From: JAVBLK01 sp031553565
Lineage (GTDB): Bacteria; Bacillota; Clostridia; Christensenellales; DUVY01
Assembly: GCA_031553565.1 (NCBI GenBank)
Contig: JAVBLK010000049.1
Coordinates: 1 to 7,699 of the forward strand
Length of the DNA stretch: 7,699 bases
Reading direction: 5' to 3'
In this document: positions 1 to 5,087 of the stretch, piece by piece
How the letters are laid out: each line of letters opens with the position of its first letter
How positions within the stretch are numbered: the first letter of the stretch is position 1
Position numbers and translations under genes: made by a program
Notes under the pieces: generated by a model
Told to the model about the DNA's origin: nothing
Database searches by the model: none
The model's input: only the letters and a program-made list of their open reading frames with translations

Positions 1-13
1 TTTTATGGCGAAA

Positions 14-178
14 ACTCCATTGAATATGCCTTTTCGGCTGCTTTCGGAATCTTTTTGTACAGCTTTTAAATTCCCGCCTTGTCAATGCCCCGGCATTGCC
101 TGCGGCGGCAATTTAAAAGCTGTATCAAAAATCTGTCCGAATTCAGCTCGAGTATTTATTCATTGTTTCCTTAAAATC
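14..178. repeat. Palindromic intergenic element E (MITE-like, no coding capacity)
   Basis: Almost the whole stretch is one imperfect inverted repeat. The core is a perfect 15-bp stem, positions 58-72 against 110-124 (TACAGCTTTTAAATT and its complement), with an inner CAATGC/GCATTG stem at 83-88 and 93-98. Pairing continues outward through TTTTTG/CAAAAA and TTCGGA/TCCGAA to the tips CATTGAATA (18-26) and TATTCATTG (157-165). Read on the minus strand, the right end gives AAGGAAACAATGAATAAATA, the tip shared with other repeats in this window. Positions 143-162 match 4703-4722 exactly in reverse complement (20 of 20). Reading frames inside are short and look spurious. A small non-autonomous transposable element is the likeliest explanation. 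The left boundary is soft because it lies near the window edge. Confidence 0.65.
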
Positions 179-207
179 AAAGGACTTTCAAAAGTTTAAG
201 GAAACAA
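163..207. repeat. 13-bp perfect inverted repeat at the element E tip
   Basis: TTGTTTCCTTAAA at 163-175 is the exact complement of TTTAAGGAAACAA at 195-207, with 19 bases between them. The left arm is the outer tip of element E; the right arm is an extra copy of the same tip pointing the other way. It lies 20 bases downstream of the small gene that ends at 228. As RNA it could form a hairpin at that gene's 3' end, but it lacks the GC-rich stem of a typical intrinsic terminator. Confidence 0.55.
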
Positions 208-227
208 AAAGACATTAACGATAAGCT

Positions 228-422
228 CTATTCTCCTGCTTTTTCCGTTTCTGCCTCCGCCGCGGCGTCCTCTTCCGCCTGGCGCAGCATTTCCTCGTAC
301 TCTGATTTTGTCATAACTACGGTGTTGCCGTGTTCGTCAAGCATGGCGAACGGAACCTCGGCAAGGTCGTCCGTATCAATAAACCTTCCGTATAAGTCGT
401 CGACTTTTCTGAATTTTGCCAT
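228..422 (-). CDS. Small acidic protein of unknown function (64 aa)
   Basis: I do not recognise this protein. It begins MAKFRKVDDLYGRFID, has a middle segment DEHGNTVVMTKSEYEEML, and ends in a Glu/Ala-rich tail that is probably helical and disordered. There is no signal peptide, membrane segment or cysteine cluster. The ATG at 422 is chosen because GAAAGGAG sits about six bases upstream; a TTG 15 bases further upstream would place that ribosome site inside the gene. The segment NTVVMTKSEYEEML faintly recalls the end of the Phd-type antitoxin fold, but the fold is too short here and no toxin is adjacent, so that reading is not supported. The gene follows the tandem repeat at 442-728, which would form its leader if transcription reads through from the amidohydrolase gene. 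No promoter of its own is obvious. Confidence 0.7.
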   Translation of the reverse strand: MAKFRKVDDLYGRFIDTDDLAEVPFAMLDEHGNTVVMTKSEYEEMLRQAEEDAAAEAETEKAGE

Positions 423-441
423 AAAAGCTCCTTTCAAGGGG

Positions 442-600
442 GGCTATGCAGCCGCCCCTTCGGGGCGTCTACTACGCCCCCCTTGAGCAACCCCCAAGGG
501 ACCGAAAAAAAATCATAGATTTTTTTTGTCCCATTAAGGGCGGATTTCCGAAAAGCGCGGTTTCCGGAAATCCGGCGCGGCTCTGCCGCGCATCTATTTT
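442..600. repeat. Structured intergenic repeat, copy 1
   Basis: The unit starts GGCTATGCAGCCGCCCC and ends GCGCATCTAT. In order it holds a small GGCT/AGCC hairpin (442-452), a CGCCCC-TTC-GGGGCG hairpin, an overlapping alternative GGGGCGT/ACGCCCC hairpin (462-480), the 35-nt AT-rich hairpin at 498-532, the sequence CATTAAGGGC, a 10-bp stem CGGATTTCCG/CGGAAATCCG (541-550 with 565-574), and a 7-bp GC stem at 575-591. Copy 2 starts 163 bases further on. The last two stems are missing or much shortened in copy 2, so they are an optional module. The unit lies directly upstream of the ribosome site of the small gene on the minus strand. Confidence 0.75.
498..532. other. 35-nt covarying hairpin, copy 1
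   Basis: A GGGAC/GTCCC lower stem, a two-base bulge, a ten-pair stem AAAAAAAATC/GATTTTTTTT and an ATA loop. The equivalent hairpin at 663-697 has the same length, bulge position and loop, but a different stem sequence with matching changes on both sides. The paired form, not the sequence, therefore appears to be kept. Confidence 0.7.
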
Positions 601-603
601 TTT
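575..603 (+). terminator. Terminator-like GC hairpin with T run
   Basis: GCGCGGC (575-581) pairs with GCCGCGC (585-591) around a TCT loop and is followed by ATCTATTTTTTT. By form this is an intrinsic terminator for plus-strand transcription. No plus-strand gene lies upstream in the window, so it may simply be part of the repeat unit, or block transcripts entering from the left. Confidence 0.4.
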
Positions 604-604
604 C

Positions 605-728
605 GGCTATGCAGCCGCCCCTTCGGGGCGTCTACTACGCCCCCGCTTTCCGCAACCCCCGGGCGACCAAAAATTTATCATAGATAAATTTTGTCGCATT
701 AAGGGCAGAACCGTGCCGGCGCATCTAT
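605..728. repeat. Structured intergenic repeat, copy 2
   Basis: This repeats the order of copy 1: the identical opening GGCTATGCAGCCGCCCC..., the alternative GGGGCGT/ACGCCCC pairing, a conserved GCAACCCCC, the AT-rich hairpin (663-697), CATTAAGGGC, and the end GGCGCATCTAT. It lacks the two stems found at 541-591 in copy 1. Its last bases stop three nucleotides short of the stop codon of the amidohydrolase gene at 731. Confidence 0.75.
663..697. other. 35-nt covarying hairpin, copy 2
   Basis: A GCGAC/GTCGC lower stem, a two-base bulge, a ten-pair stem AAAATTTATC/GATAAATTTT and an ATA loop. Relative to copy 1 (498-532) one G-C pair in the lower stem became C-G, and three A-T pairs in the upper stem became T-A. 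All are compensated, so both stems stay fully paired. Confidence 0.7.
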
Positions 729-730
729 CC

Positions 731-1519
731 TTATATACCAAGTAATTTTTCTGCGTTTTTGTGATATATCAGCTCTTTCTCGTCTTCGGTAAGGCCAAGG
801 CTTTCAATATGCCGGATCGTGTCCTCGGGCGAGAACCACGGAAGGTCGGTGGCGAACAGTATCTTGTCCGCGCCGTGGCTCCGTATCATGCGCAAAGACT
901 GTTCTTTCGGTATCAGATGCATGACCGCCGACGTATCAAAATATATGTCCTTCCCGATCAGATATTCCTCCGTCAGCCCCTCGTAATACATTCCGCCCAT
1001 GTGCGCCGCCACCAGCTTCGCACCCTTAAAGGCATCCGCTACGTTTACCAGGCGGTCGGGCGTGCACTTGATCACGCCGCGCAGGCCTATGTCGAAGCCC
1101 GTGTGGAACAGCAGTATCAAGCCTTTGCCCGCCGCGTATTCGTATATCGGGTAAACGCTCTCGTCGTCCACAAAATATTTTTGGTAATCGGGGTGGAATT
1201 TCAGCCCCTTGATCCCCGCGGACGATAGACGGTCGATCTCGGCTTTATAGTTTTCAAAGCACGGGTGTATGCTGCCGAAGGAAAAAATCCCGTCGCCCTG
1301 GCAAAAAATCGCAAAATCATTGACGGAAGTCACCTGTTTTACGTTAGTGGCAATATGGCACACGACCGCCGCGCCGACGCCCGCCTGATTAATCCGCGCC
1401 TTCAGGCCGGACAGCGTGCCGTCAAAATGCGGCGGCAGCAGCGACCTGTCCGCAAGCTCCTTGATCGCCCTTGCCGCCAGCTTGTCGGGAAAGCAATGTG
1501 TATGGAAATCGATTTTCAT
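731..1519 (-). CDS. Metal-dependent hydrolase, amidohydrolase superfamily (262 aa)
   Basis: Predicted cytoplasmic TIM-barrel hydrolase of the amidohydrolase_2 (COG2159-like) group. Metal and active-site motifs run in the family order: HTH at residues 6-8 on the first strand, KFHPD near 107-111, FHTG with His139, AHMGG with His173, and ATDLPW with Asp225. The length fits compact members of the family. The substrate cannot be read from sequence; relatives include decarboxylases and C-C or C-N bond hydrolases. The ATG at 1519 is chosen because HxH must lie at the N-terminus and an AAGG lies five bases upstream; extending the frame to 1645 adds a non-family tail that runs into the divergent gene. 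A TATAAT box lies only 9 bases upstream of the start codon, so the leader may be nearly absent. Downstream come the tandem repeat and the small gene on the same strand. Confidence 0.88.
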   Translation of the reverse strand: MKIDFHTHCFPDKLAARAIKELADRSLLPPHFDGTLSGLKARINQAGVGAAVVCHIATNVKQVTSVNDFAIFCQGDGIFSFGSIHPCFENYKAEIDRLSSAGIKGLKFHPDYQKYFVDDESVYPIYEYAAGKGLILLFHTGFDIGLRGVIKCTPDRLVNVADAFKGAKLVAAHMGGMYYEGLTEEYLIGKDIYFDTSAVMHLIPKEQSLRMIRSHGADKILFATDLPWFSPEDTIRHIESLGLTEDEKELIYHKNAEKLLGI

Positions 1520-1528
1520 AGTGGCCTT

Positions 1529-1557
1529 ATTATAGCATAACGCAGCAATTATGTTGA
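1529..1557 (-). promoter_or_regulatory. Candidate promoter for the amidohydrolase gene
   Basis: On the minus strand TCAACA (1552-1557) and a perfect TATAAT (1529-1534) are separated by 17 bases. The predicted start of transcription, near 1522, is only about three bases before the ATG. The transcript would be almost leaderless and the AAGG at 1525-1528 would not be transcribed. Confidence 0.5.
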
Positions 1558-1567
1558 GCGTTTCCTT
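1550..1567. repeat. Solo repeat tip in the divergent promoter region
   Basis: On the minus strand this reads AAGGAAACGCTCAACATA, which matches the shared element tip AAGGAAACGCTGAATAAA over its first 11 bases and then diverges. No partner tip or element body is recognisable nearby. It may be a relic or a chance match. Confidence 0.3.
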
Positions 1568-1595
1568 GACTGAAATGCGTTTATAAGCGTAGAAT
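1566..1595 (+). promoter_or_regulatory. Candidate promoter for the ttcA-like gene
   Basis: TTGACT (1566-1571) and TAGAAT (1590-1595) are separated by 18 bases. The predicted transcription start near 1602 falls just before the ATG at 1606. The -35 box lies eight bases from the oppositely directed -35 box at 1552-1557, so two polymerases could not sit there together. Confidence 0.5.
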
Positions 1596-1605
1596 ACAAG
1601 GCATA

Positions 1606-2418
1606 ATGGAAGAACAAACCGGCAACACGGCAAGCATTGACTCAATGAAATACGACGCTTTTGAAAAGGCGCGGAAAATAGGCATGCAGCGGATTCTGGG
1701 CACCATGCGCCGCGCCGTCCAAAAGTACGATATGATCGCTGACGGGGATCGCGTTGCCGTCGGCCTTTCGGGCGGCAAGGACAGCCTGATGCTTTTGGCC
1801 GCGCTGAAAAATTATCAATTATTTTCGCCCGAAAAATTCGACCTTATCGCCATAACCGTCGACATGGGCTTTAAGGGCATGGATTTAAGCCCGCTGACGC
1901 GCTTCTGCAAGGGATTGGACGTGCCGTACACCATCATCAAGACCGATATCGCCGAAGTCGTATTCGATATCAGGAAAGAGCCGAACCCGTGCAGCCTGTG
2001 CAGCAAGATGCGGCGCGGCGCGCTGAACAGCGAGCTTAACCGTCAGGGCTATAATAAGCTGGCTTTAGGGCACCATGCCGACGACCTGGCCGAAACGCTG
2101 CTGCTGTCGCTGTTTTACGAGGGACGTATAAATACCTTTATGCCGACCGCCTTTATGGACAGGACGGGCGTGACCCTGATCCGGCCGCTGATCTTTACGC
2201 ACGAGAAAGAAATAAGGGCGTACTCGAAGTACCTGCCCGTTGTCAAAAACCCCTGCCCGAAAGACAGCCATACGCAGCGGAATTACGTTAAGCTGCTGAT
2301 AAAGGATATTCAAAAGGAAATCCCGTTCGCAAAGGAAAGAATGCTGACCGCGATAGAGAGCGGATTACTGAGTAATGCGCTTGTTCCCGGTTCGCCTGTT
2401 CCTTTAAGTAAAGGCTGA
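1606..2418 (+). CDS. ttcA: TtcA-family tRNA 2-thiocytidine synthetase (270 aa)
   Basis: Predicted ATP-dependent enzyme that replaces the C2 oxygen of cytidine 32 in tRNA with sulfur. It has the PP-loop SGGKDS (residues 55-60) that binds ATP, GHHADDLAETLLLSLFY (155-171), and the cysteines expected to hold the iron-sulfur cluster: PCSLC (Cys129, Cys132) and Cys217 in NPCPKD. This set separates TtcA from the lysidine synthetase TilS. Family homology begins near residue 27 (MQRILGTMRRAVQKYDMI); the first 26 residues are an extension and the start is uncertain. ATG 1606 has AAGG six bases upstream, while the in-frame ATGs at 1645 and 1684 lack a clear ribosome site. The last residues (PLSKG) and the TGA lie inside the tip of repeat element A. 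The facing gene downstream is convergent. Confidence 0.85.
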   Translation: MEEQTGNTASIDSMKYDAFEKARKIGMQRILGTMRRAVQKYDMIADGDRVAVGLSGGKDSLMLLAALKNYQLFSPEKFDLIAITVDMGFKGMDLSPLTRFCKGLDVPYTIIKTDIAEVVFDIRKEPNPCSLCSKMRRGALNSELNRQGYNKLALGHHADDLAETLLLSLFYEGRINTFMPTAFMDRTGVTLIRPLIFTHEKEIRAYSKYLPVVKNPCPKDSHTQRNYVKLLIKDIQKEIPFAKERMLTAIESGLLSNALVPGSPVPLSKG

Positions 2419-2573
2419 TTAAATGAGATCAATTTAGAGCAAGTATTTTAAAGGCAGAAAACGGCTTGTTTTCGAAGGCAATACCCGAAGGTATTGACCA
2501 GAAAAGAAGACTTTTTATGACGAAAAAGACGCGGCTATAAAATTCTATCGAATTAATCAGCGGTTCCTTTTTT
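2403..2573. repeat. MITE-like element A (~170 bp)
   Basis: The inverted tips are TTTAAGTAAAGGCTGATTAA (2403-2422) and, on the minus strand, GGAACCGCTGATTAATTCG near 2551-2569. Between them are AATTTAGAGCAAGTATTTT (2431-2449), AAAACGGCTTGTTTT (2458-2472), a hairpin CAATACC-CGAA-GGTATTG (2479-2496) and CGAAAAAGACGC. A second copy in reverse orientation lies at 6302-6468 and aligns end to end. No protein is encoded. The element fills the gap between two convergent genes and contains the stop codons of both. Whether it moves is inferred from the inverted tips and the multiple copies; no target duplication is evident. Confidence 0.75.
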
Positions 2574-4037
2574 ACTTCGTTTTTTTGACCTAATAATAAA
2601 AACCGCTGCGGCCGATACTGCCGCCGCGCCGCCTGCGGAGAGAAATATTATGGCGGGAACGCTGATATCCAAGGCTTGCGGGGCTCCTTTTGACGGCGGC
2701 TGAACTGTGCCGCCGGGCACAACCGGTTCACCCGGCGCTTCCGGGCTTTCGGGTTCTCCCGGCACGACCGGCGCTGCGGGCTCTTCCGGGCTTTCGGGCG
2801 CCGCAGGCTCTTCGGGCTCTACGGGCTCTTGCGGTTCCTCCGGCTCCCCGGGTTCTTCGGGCTCCACCGGCGTTTCCGCGGAAATTACAGTAATATATAG
2901 GGTCTTTTCGACCGTAATCCCCGAGTCTTTTTTGCCGTACAGATTAAAGCGCGCCTCGCCGCCCAGCGTCAAAAGGTATTCGCCGCGCAAGATGACGGCG
3001 TTTTCGTTTATGCCGCCCTGGGCCTCTGTCAGCGGCTCGTTTTCGCGCTTAATGACAAGGCTGCCGATGCCCTTTGTCACTGCCGGCACGACCAGGTCGA
3101 CCCCCGTCGCGCTGTATTCGATATGGCTTTCGATCTCTATCCGCGCGCTGTCGGCCGTTTCAACCGAAAACCAATAGTCGGTGCCGCCCAGCCGCACGGC
3201 AAAAAACGCACCGTCACCTTCATTTCCGGGAAACAAATCTGACGCGGCAGTTACCGTATAGTTATAACCGCCTGCAATTTCCTGATGCGCAACGGAATAG
3301 CTGCCGGCCGGCGCTTTAGTAAGCGCGCCCTGCGACAGTTTAAATAATTCGGCGCCGTCGTGCATCCCCGCCGTTTCTATCGTCACCGTGACCGCGGCTT
3401 TGGTATGGCGGTCGTAGGTATAATGCGAGGGCGCGGCGGTTTGGGACGCGATGCCGGCGGAATATATTTTTGCCGAATCAAACTCTGCCGAGGCGTTCGT
3501 AAAAGACAGCCTTGCCGACACGTTGCCCGCGCCGGACAAAACACCCGGATCGTAAGTACCGTGCATTTCGCCGTTTATATAAAGGGCCATAACGTCCCCC
3601 ATCCGCTTGAACTCCGCGCTGACCCTTGCCGACGTTAACGCTTTTGCGGGCGACATGCCGACCGGCCCGTCCGCAGCAAGTATTTCGCCGCAAACGCTTG
3701 CCCCCCGCTGAGTGATCCGGATCCCCGCCTGAAAGGACGCTGCAAAGGTTATTTCGTAAAGCGTTGCGTCCCTTAAGCCTTTCGAGCTTTCCCATTCGAT
3801 ATAAAAGCCGTTTGTAAAAATAAAATCGGCGGCTCCGTCAATCAGGATCAGCTGACTGACGGGCGCCGCCAATTTGGTTATCATATAACAGCCGTCCTGC
3901 GCGTCGTACACTGCGTCTTCGACCGAGAATGCCGCATCCGCACCCCGCCCGCCGCCGCACGGGAGCAATGACGCGAAGAGCGCCATACATAAAACAGTAA
4001 TGATTACGCCGGTCTTTTTCCTTATCATTTGCAGCAT
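2553..4037 (-). CDS. Secreted surface protein with Glu/Pro-rich stalk and C-terminal membrane anchor (494 aa)
   Basis: The N-terminus is a signal peptide: RKK, a hydrophobic stretch at residues 10-26, and a likely cut near ADAA (33-36). Residues ~37-200 are rich in beta-strand pattern and include VSAEFKRMGDVMALYINGEMHGTY, which recalls LamG/concanavalin-like sugar-binding domains; this is a weak resemblance. Residues ~210-388 form one or two further beta-rich domains I cannot name. Residues 390-450 are a Glu/Pro-rich spacer of EEP, GEP and APESPEEP units, followed by a membrane helix at ~457-482 and a Lys/Arg tail. There is no LPXTG motif, so it is membrane-held and not sortase-linked. The ATG at 4037 is preferred, with only a poor upstream GGGGCGGG; an ATG at 4028 is possible. 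The last residues GTAD and the TAA are encoded by the tip of element A. Confidence 0.8.
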   Translation of the reverse strand: MLQMIRKKTGVIITVLCMALFASLLPCGGGRGADAAFSVEDAVYDAQDGCYMITKLAAPVSQLILIDGAADFIFTNGFYIEWESSKGLRDATLYEITFAASFQAGIRITQRGASVCGEILAADGPVGMSPAKALTSARVSAEFKRMGDVMALYINGEMHGTYDPGVLSGAGNVSARLSFTNASAEFDSAKIYSAGIASQTAAPSHYTYDRHTKAAVTVTIETAGMHDGAELFKLSQGALTKAPAGSYSVAHQEIAGGYNYTVTAASDLFPGNEGDGAFFAVRLGGTDYWFSVETADSARIEIESHIEYSATGVDLVVPAVTKGIGSLVIKRENEPLTEAQGGINENAVILRGEYLLTLGGEARFNLYGKKDSGITVEKTLYITVISAETPVEPEEPGEPEEPQEPVEPEEPAAPESPEEPAAPVVPGEPESPEAPGEPVVPGGTVQPPSKGAPQALDISVPAIIFLSAGGAAAVSAAAVFIIRSKKRSKKGTAD

Positions 4038-4080
4038 CACCCGCCCCGTATGGAACAGAATTTTTCATTGGTATAGCGGA

Positions 4081-4121
4081 TTAAGGAAGCGATGAATATC
4101 AATTTAGAGCAAGTATTTTCC
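4081..4121. repeat. Element fragment C
   Basis: Starts with the shared tip TTAAGGAAGCGATGAATAT and continues directly into AATTTAGAGCAAGTATTTT (4101-4119), identical to 2431-2449 in element A. The match then ends and TTCCTAA follows, so this is a truncated copy or a minimal element. It lies just upstream of the surface protein gene and may overlap its promoter region, where no convincing boxes are seen. Confidence 0.65.
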
Positions 4122-4170
4122 TAAAAGCGCATTAGGGAAACTTGAAAACTGGCGATAGCGCCGGCCACCG

Positions 4171-4220
4171 TAAAAAATAAGGCGGCAAACCGCAAATGCC
4201 GTCCGCCGCCTTCTTTCTTT
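4171..4220 (-). terminator. Intrinsic terminator, possibly bidirectional
   Basis: AAGGCGGC (4179-4186) pairs with GCCGCCTT (4205-4212) around an 18-base loop. On the minus strand the stem is followed by TTATTTTTTA, suiting the small membrane protein gene that ends at 4267. On the plus strand it is followed by CTTTCTTTT, so it could stop transcripts in both directions. Confidence 0.7.
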
Positions 4221-4266
4221 TGATGTAGTTTAGCCGCTGTTACCGCAGCTTAAAATGTTGCAGACC

Positions 4267-4515
4267 TTACGCCAGGATCGTCGGGCGCTTGAACAGGATC
4301 ACGCAGATAATATCAAGGATCCAAAAAATTGCTGCCCCGATGAATATCCACAGTAAGCCCGCGATGATCAGCAGGATGCTGCCCTTTTTGACGCCTTTGA
4401 TAAGGCGGTAGATACCCCAGATTAGACCGTCAAGCACAGGTAACGCGAAGATAAGTTTCAGAATCCAGGGCAGATTGTCAAATGCGCCTACGATTCCGCC
4501 TTCCCTTTTTGCCAT
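4267..4515 (-). CDS. Small membrane protein with two hydrophobic segments (82 aa)
   Basis: I cannot assign a family with confidence. The protein starts MAKREGGIVGAFDNLPW, has a membrane segment at about residues 17-39, a short basic loop KGVKKGS, and a long hydrophobic stretch at about 45-75 that may be one or two helices, ending in KRPTILA. There is no signal peptide cut site and no catalytic motif. The ATG at 4515 is supported by AAAGGAGA ending eight bases upstream; extending the frame to 4611 would run into the promoter. It is a single-gene unit, with an extended -10 promoter upstream (4552-4580) and a terminator downstream (4171-4220). Its role is unknown. Confidence 0.82.
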   Translation of the reverse strand: MAKREGGIVGAFDNLPWILKLIFALPVLDGLIWGIYRLIKGVKKGSILLIIAGLLWIFIGAAIFWILDIICVILFKRPTILA

Positions 4516-4551
4516 TTCGATATTCTCCTTTAATAGAATTTTATTATTTTT

Positions 4552-4580
4552 ATTATACCATATATCTGTATAAATTGTAA
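4552..4580 (-). promoter_or_regulatory. Promoter for the 82-residue membrane protein
   Basis: On the minus strand a perfect TATAAT (4552-4557) is preceded by TGG, giving an extended -10 box. A poor -35 (TTACAA, 4575-4580) lies 17 bases upstream; extended -10 promoters tolerate this. The leader would be about 30 bases, with AGGAG at 4525-4529. Confidence 0.65.
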
Positions 4581-4617
4581 CAAAATTTTTACAGTTTATA
4601 TCCGCCGTCAAACTGCC

Positions 4618-4645
4618 TTTTTATGGAAAACGCTGACTAAAACTT
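4618..4645. repeat. Solo repeat tip
   Basis: TTTTATGGAAAACGCTGACT resembles the tip of element B (TTTATGGAAACACTGAATAA). No matching opposite tip is recognisable in the following 45 bases before element D begins, so this is probably a truncated element. Confidence 0.4.
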
Positions 4646-4690
4646 TCCCCGTTGGATCCCGACACGAAGAGCAATCCGGGAAACGACGTA

Positions 4691-4955
4691 TTTAAGGAAC
4701 GCTGAATAAATACTCGAGCTGATTTCGGATGGATTTTTCGGGGATTTTTCGGCGCGGGCAGATATTGATAGCAACATAAAAAACGAAGAAAACCGCGAAC
4801 GGAAAGCGCAGACTTTGAATACAGCGCATCTTTCCGGCTAAAAACTGCCAAGCCCGCTTGCCAATATCCCGATATTGTCCGCGCGTGTTTGTCAATTTTT
4901 ATCTCGAAAATCTGCTGCTGTAATCAAAGGTATTTGTTCAGCGGTTCCTCCTTAA
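4691..4955. repeat. MITE-like element D (~265 bp)
   Basis: The left tip is TTTAAGGAACGCTGAATAAA (4691-4710); the right end, read on the minus strand, is TTAAGGAGGAACCGCTGAAC followed by AAATA (4931-4955). The left part matches element E (20 of 20 at 4703-4722, then the similar GATTTCGGATGGATTTTT). The interior has small palindromes such as CAATATCCCGATATTG (4862-4877). TA lies outside both ends (GTA before, TTATA after), which would suit a TA-targeting element but is also common by chance. Open frames through it look like chance readings of the repeat. Confidence 0.65.
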
Positions 4956-4964
4956 TTATATATA

Positions 4965-4993
4965 TTGACAATTAATAGTAAAAATACTATAAT
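4965..4993 (+). promoter_or_regulatory. Perfect consensus sigma-A-type promoter
   Basis: TTGACA (4965-4970), a 17-base AT-rich spacer, and TATAAT (4988-4993). Both boxes match the housekeeping consensus at every position. Transcription should start near 5000 and serve the gene at 5088. The -35 box is ten bases beyond the right end of element D. Confidence 0.85.
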
Positions 4994-4999
4994 GTAATC

Positions 5000-5087
5000 A
5001 AATGCAGTTTCTTTATAGGCCTCCTCAGGCATATACCTTAAAAATGAAGCTGTAAATAAAAATATCGAGGAAAATGAGAGAAAACTG
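5000..5087 (+). promoter_or_regulatory. Leader of the zinc-ribbon gene with two mini reading frames
   Basis: The leader of about 88 bases holds ATG at 5002 with a 17-codon frame (MQFLYRPPQAYTLKMKL, stop at 5053-5055, no ribosome site), and ATG at 5074 with GAGG three bases upstream, encoding MREN and stopping at TGA 5086-5088. That stop overlaps the start codon of the main gene as TGATG, an arrangement often linked with coupled translation. A small GCCT/AGGC hairpin lies near 5020-5032. No known riboswitch is recognised. Confidence 0.3.

Noticed and set aside
5..199. 64-codon plus-strand frame at the left edge
   Set aside because: It lies entirely within the palindromic element E and lacks any protein-like pattern or ribosome site.
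228..422. Phd-type antitoxin
   Set aside because: The likeness is limited to a short VVMTKSEYEEML segment; the protein is too small for the full fold and no toxin gene lies beside it.
442..728. CRISPR-like array because of repeated blocks
   Set aside because: There are only two units of unequal length with conserved internal structure and no short repeats with unique spacers; no cas genes are nearby.
446..745. 99-codon plus-strand frame across the tandem structured repeat
   Set aside because: It is a translation of both repeat units (MQPPLRGVYYAP... and YAAAPSGRLLRP... are the same DNA in two frames); the stem-loop conservation explains the sequence better than coding does.
1520..1645. N-terminal extension of the amidohydrolase to 1645
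   Set aside because: It would overlap the promoters and the start of the divergent gene and adds a cysteine-rich, hydrophobic tail not typical of the family; the HTH motif belongs right after the ATG at 1519.
2707..3177. Plus-strand frame with collagen-like Gly-X-Y repeats (GSPGTTGAAGSSGLSG...)
   Set aside because: It is the antisense reading of the Glu/Pro-rich stalk of the surface protein: Pro, Glu and Gly codons read backwards give Gly, Ser and Pro. It has no ribosome site, and the minus-strand gene has a signal peptide and anchor.
4621..4895. Two overlapping minus-strand frames with basic and hydrophobic stretches (ending in SARVFIQ... and NQLEYLFSVP)
   Set aside because: They are readings through element D. 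Similar short peptides appear wherever the repeat tip is translated (also NSARVFIH in element E), which marks them as spurious frames of a repeat.
4991..5087. Riboswitch in the leader of the zinc-ribbon gene
   Set aside because: The leader is short and AT-rich with only one small hairpin, and none of the known riboswitch core motifs could be recognised.
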